Of a stretch of DNA of 64,000 nt, positions 61,564 to 64,000 are shown piece by piece. The position numbers and the translations under genes are program-made. This DNA comes from an uncultured Tateyamaria sp. GTDB lineage: Bacteria; Pseudomonadota; Alphaproteobacteria; Rhodobacterales; Rhodobacteraceae. The DNA lies in NCBI RefSeq assembly GCF_947488715.1, contig NZ_CANLAG010000001.1, forward strand, positions 620,001 through 684,000, read 5' to 3'. A model generated the notes under the pieces. The model made no database searches. It saw only the letters and a list, made by a program, of their open reading frames with translations, and was not told where the DNA came from. Position 1 is the first letter of the stretch. Each line of letters begins with the position of its first letter.

Positions 61564-62886
61564 TCATTCCTTTGGCGCGTCTTCGGTCAACAGATCGGGG
61601 TTTTCGTCGTCACTGCGCTCGGCTTGGACCAACCGGTCGAGTGCGACCTTGGATGTGTCTTCGACCTCTGATGCGGGCAGGGGTGTCACGGGGGCTATAT
61701 TGGCCGCACGCGGCACGTCTTGCGTCATTGCGGCTGCAGGTGTGCCGCCGATCATCTGGATGCGGTAGGTTGTGTCCGGAACTTCGATGCCTTCGGCCTC
61801 GATGGCGTTCTTGACCAGTCGCAGTGCCTCGCCCTTGGCGCGCACCAGGGATGTCGCGCGTTGGTCAATCCAGCCGGTTACCGTCAGAATCACCGCGCCG
61901 TCACCGATGCGGTCGATCCATGTCATCGGCGCAGGCTCGGACAAGACAAAGTCCAGACCTGCCACCACGTTTTCGGCGATATGCGTGACTGCGGCCAGGT
62001 CAGCATCTGATGCGACGCCGATCTGAAAATCGAACCGGCGTTCATGGTGGGTCGAATAGTTGACGATGCGGCTTTTGAAGACAGTCGCGTTCGGGATGCG
62101 GATGTGGTTGCCGTCAAAACTCAGCAAGATTGTGGCCCTGCTGGTGAGGCGGATGACGTTGCCGATGTCCCCTTCGATTTCGACGGTGTCGTTGGGACGG
62201 AAGGGCTGGCGAATCGACAGCATGATGGACGCGATAAAGTTCTCAACGGTGTCGCGCACCGCAAAACCGATGGCCAAGCCCACAATCCCCGCCGCCCCGA
62301 GGATCGTACCCAGCAAGGCAGTGGCCCCCAAAATGTCCAGCGCGATGACCAAGCCGCTGACGAAAAAGACCATGCGCACAATCTGGCGATAGATGTTGGC
62401 GATAAAGGCGTTAGGCGCGATCCGGTCCCAGGGGTAGGACATCCGCGCAATCAGAAGACCTGCCACCAGCACCAGCGCAAACACCGCCAGAGCCACGGCC
62501 GCCAATGGCAGTAAGGCGATGCCCTGCGCGATGCGGGTCTGGAACCGCTCGACCGCCGGGTTCAGGCGGGCGACAACATCGGTTGTTTCGGTGACGTTGT
62601 TTTCAATGGCCACCACACCTTCGACGCGGCCAACCAGATCGTTCAGCCGCGTTGCTGTGGTGGTGTCGACGGTCGTTCCGCGCAATGTCACGATGCCGGA
62701 GGACACCGATACGGTCACGCCATCGAACCCCTCCAGCTCGGACAGGATATCGCGGATGCGGTTGGCAATTGCTGCATCCTGCGGGGCGCTGTCAGCAACA
62801 GCGATGGTCCCCTGCGGTTGTTCCTGAGTTTGTGCTGCAATTGGCATCGCCAAGAGGCACAGAACGAGTAGTAGGCGGCGTATCAT
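61564..62886 (-). CDS. MscS-type mechanosensitive channel with BON domain
   Basis: Inner-membrane channel protein of 440 residues with signal peptide (IRRLLLVLCLLAMPIAAQ), an N-terminal BON domain (about 40-105: GVTVSVSSGIVTLRGTTVD), two/three helices, and the MscS pore/beta domain (AAGIVGLAIGFAVRDTVENFIA, RQPFRPNDTVEIEG, TRATILLSFDGNHIRIPN). Releases solutes on osmotic down-shock. Start at ATG 62886; the longer frame is in the neighbouring gene. Its start overlaps the oxidoreductase stop by four bases. Confidence 0.88.
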   Translation of the reverse strand: MIRRLLLVLCLLAMPIAAQTQEQPQGTIAVADSAPQDAAIANRIRDILSELEGFDGVTVSVSSGIVTLRGTTVDTTTATRLNDLVGRVEGVVAIENNVTETTDVVARLNPAVERFQTRIAQGIALLPLAAVALAVFALVLVAGLLIARMSYPWDRIAPNAFIANIYRQIVRMVFFVSGLVIALDILGATALLGTILGAAGIVGLAIGFAVRDTVENFIASIMLSIRQPFRPNDTVEIEGDIGNVIRLTSRATILLSFDGNHIRIPNATVFKSRIVNYSTHHERRFDFQIGVASDADLAAVTHIAENVVAGLDFVLSEPAPMTWIDRIGDGAVILTVTGWIDQRATSLVRAKGEALRLVKNAIEAEGIEVPDTTYRIQMIGGTPAAAMTQDVPRAANIAPVTPLPASEVEDTSKVALDRLVQAERSDDENPDLLTEDAPKE

Positions 62887-63875
62887 CTTCGCACATCCAC
62901 CAAGATCGCACCTGCTCGCCCGCCCTGTTCCACGGCCACGTGGGCCTCTGCCGTATCCGCCAGTCCGTAAACACGTGCGACGGGACATGTCAGGGCCCCA
63001 TCAGCCAAGGCAGCGTGCAGGCGCGCGATGGCTTTTTGCCTCGCTTTGGGTGGCAAAAGATAGATCAGGAGAATGTCGATCGTCACCGCCTTGAAGAGCA
63101 GGGGACCGAACGGCATCGAGGGCTGCATATCCTTGGCAGAGCCGTAGACCGAAATGGTGCCATTTGGCGCAATCACGGCGGCATCTGTGTCAATGTTGAT
63201 GCCCAGTTCAACTTCGACGATGTGATCTACGGGTTGGCTGTTGTTCTGTTGCAAAATCGCCTGCGCCAGTTCGGCGTCGCCGTAGTCGATGACTGCATCT
63301 GCGCCAGCGGCCCGCGCGGCATCCACACCGGCGCCGCGCGCCGTGGCGATCACGTGGGCGCCGCCCCACTTGGCCAATTGCACGGCCAACAGGCCAACTG
63401 TGCCTGCGCCCCCCTGAACCAATACTGTTTTGCCTTTTACATCCCCCTGACCGAAAACGGCCTCTGCCGCTGTCAGTCCGGGAATGCCCAGAATCGCACC
63501 GGTTTCGAATGTGACCCCATCCGGCAAAGGCACAGCCTGTTCTGACGGGACAACGATGTGGGTCGCTGCGGTGCCTTGGGGCCTTTGCCATTGCCCATTC
63601 CAGATCCAGACCCGTTGGCCCACCCGGTCGCTGTCTGTCTGATCGCCGACAGCCACGATTGTCCCTGCGCCGTCACTGTGCGGTATGATCTGGTCAAAGG
63701 GCGGTTTGGTGACACCCGGTCGTGTCCCACCGCGCGCTTTGACGTCGGACGGGTTCACGCCTGAGATGGCCAGCTCCACAAGAACCTCGCCCGGTCCCGG
63801 CGCAGGTGTGGGCAGATCGACCAAGGCCAGAACGTCGCTGGCAGCACCGAAAGTGGAATAGGTAATGGCGCGCAT
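62883..63875 (-). CDS. MDR oxidoreductase (quinone oxidoreductase-like)
   Basis: Medium-chain dehydrogenase/reductase of 330 residues, zinc-independent type. N-terminal GroES fold (GEVLVELAISGVNPSDVKARGG, PHSDGAGTIVAVG) and Rossmann motif VQGGAGTVGLLAVQLA (about 155-170). No structural-zinc cysteine cluster is seen, so a NADPH:quinone or enone reductase is likely. Start at ATG 63875; ends in an overlap with the channel gene. Divergent from the gene starting at 63972. Confidence 0.86.
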   Translation of the reverse strand: MRAITYSTFGAASDVLALVDLPTPAPGPGEVLVELAISGVNPSDVKARGGTRPGVTKPPFDQIIPHSDGAGTIVAVGDQTDSDRVGQRVWIWNGQWQRPQGTAATHIVVPSEQAVPLPDGVTFETGAILGIPGLTAAEAVFGQGDVKGKTVLVQGGAGTVGLLAVQLAKWGGAHVIATARGAGVDAARAAGADAVIDYGDAELAQAILQQNNSQPVDHIVEVELGINIDTDAAVIAPNGTISVYGSAKDMQPSMPFGPLLFKAVTIDILLIYLLPPKARQKAIARLHAALADGALTCPVARVYGLADTAEAHVAVEQGGRAGAILVDVRR

Positions 63876-63971
63876 GGCACTGGTCCGATGATTGTGGTTT
63901 CCTGTCCACAGACTAGCCACCCACCCCGGAAAGGCCAGACCTGACCGCACCCTATGGAAAGAGACACTGAC

Positions 63972-64000
63972 ATGACCCGTCGCGCGCTGATCCCCGAAAA
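63972..64000 (+). CDS. first codons of a gene cut by the window edge
   Basis: ATG at 63972 with GGAAAGAG upstream opens a frame MTRRALIPE that runs off the window. It is divergent from the oxidoreductase, with 96 bases between. Too short to identify. Confidence 0.5.

Noticed and set aside
1-64000. CRISPR arrays, prophage or insertion sequences
   Set aside because: No regularly spaced repeats, phage structural genes, transposases or terminal repeats were seen.

Overview
The window looks like chromosome from a marine alphaproteobacterium of the Rhodobacteraceae (Roseobacter group). The evidence is GC-rich coding sequence, tight operons with ATGA overlaps, two TRAP and one TTT organic-acid transporter, a GlpVSTPQ-type glycerol ABC transporter, many small catabolic operons each with its own regulator, and a bacteriophytochrome/HWE-kinase locus. 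This placement is inferred from content, not from a marker gene. I see no phage, insertion sequence, CRISPR array or rRNA. One tRNA (Gln, anticodon TTG) is present.

Layout. 0-9 kb: 3' part of a sulfatase, a YciI protein, then a rightward operon of RutE-like nitroreductase, OsmC protein, TRAP transporter, intradiol ring-cleavage dioxygenase, LeuA-like synthase and GntR regulator. 9-12.4 kb: an SDR divergent from an AraC regulator, then an exported glycerophosphodiesterase. 12.4-20.6 kb: a dehalogenase-rich region. A TetR repressor lies between two copies of a 14-bp palindrome. To its left is an operon with an exported haloalkane-dehalogenase-like enzyme, SDR, SRPBCC protein and MAPEG protein. 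To its right is a fluoroacetate-dehalogenase-like enzyme with a LeuCD-type hydro-lyase pair (leuC frameshifted) and a LysR regulator. 20.6-22.6 kb: overlapping inverted repeats, a Sel1 protein and a di-haem peroxidase without a usable in-frame start codon. 22.7-25.9 kb: TctCBA. 25.9-30 kb (leftward): CaiD, an ADP-forming acyl-CoA ligase and an acyl-CoA dehydrogenase, divergent from a GlxA-type regulator. 31-37 kb: DadA-like oxidase, second TRAP transporter, racemase and 2-oxoglutarate/Fe(II) oxygenase. 37.3-43.6 kb: glycerol ABC operon with structured intergenic elements. 43.7-45.2 kb: BlaI/M56 pair. 45.2-51 kb: LysR divergent from a DUF1185 / hydrolase / flavin reductase / luciferase-like monooxygenase / aldehyde dehydrogenase operon. 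51-61 kb: signalling locus with a bacteriophytochrome kinase, four stand-alone receivers, a small kinase-like protein and a 1636-residue CheB-CheR-PAS-kinase fusion. 61.4-64 kb: tRNA-Gln, BON-MscS channel, quinone-oxidoreductase-like MDR, and the first codons of one more gene.

How it fits together: most of the window is modular uptake plus oxidation of organic acids, amines and perhaps organohalides, each module paired with a regulator. The right end is a light and two-component signalling module. The strongest candidates for undescribed biology are the TetR-flanked dehalogenase region, the DUF1185/LLM monooxygenase operon, the intradiol/LeuA-like/TRAP operon and the bacteriophytochrome receiver cluster. 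Two lesions (leuC and the peroxidase start) are each repaired by adding one base to a homopolymer run, so base-calling errors should be excluded before calling these genes dead.
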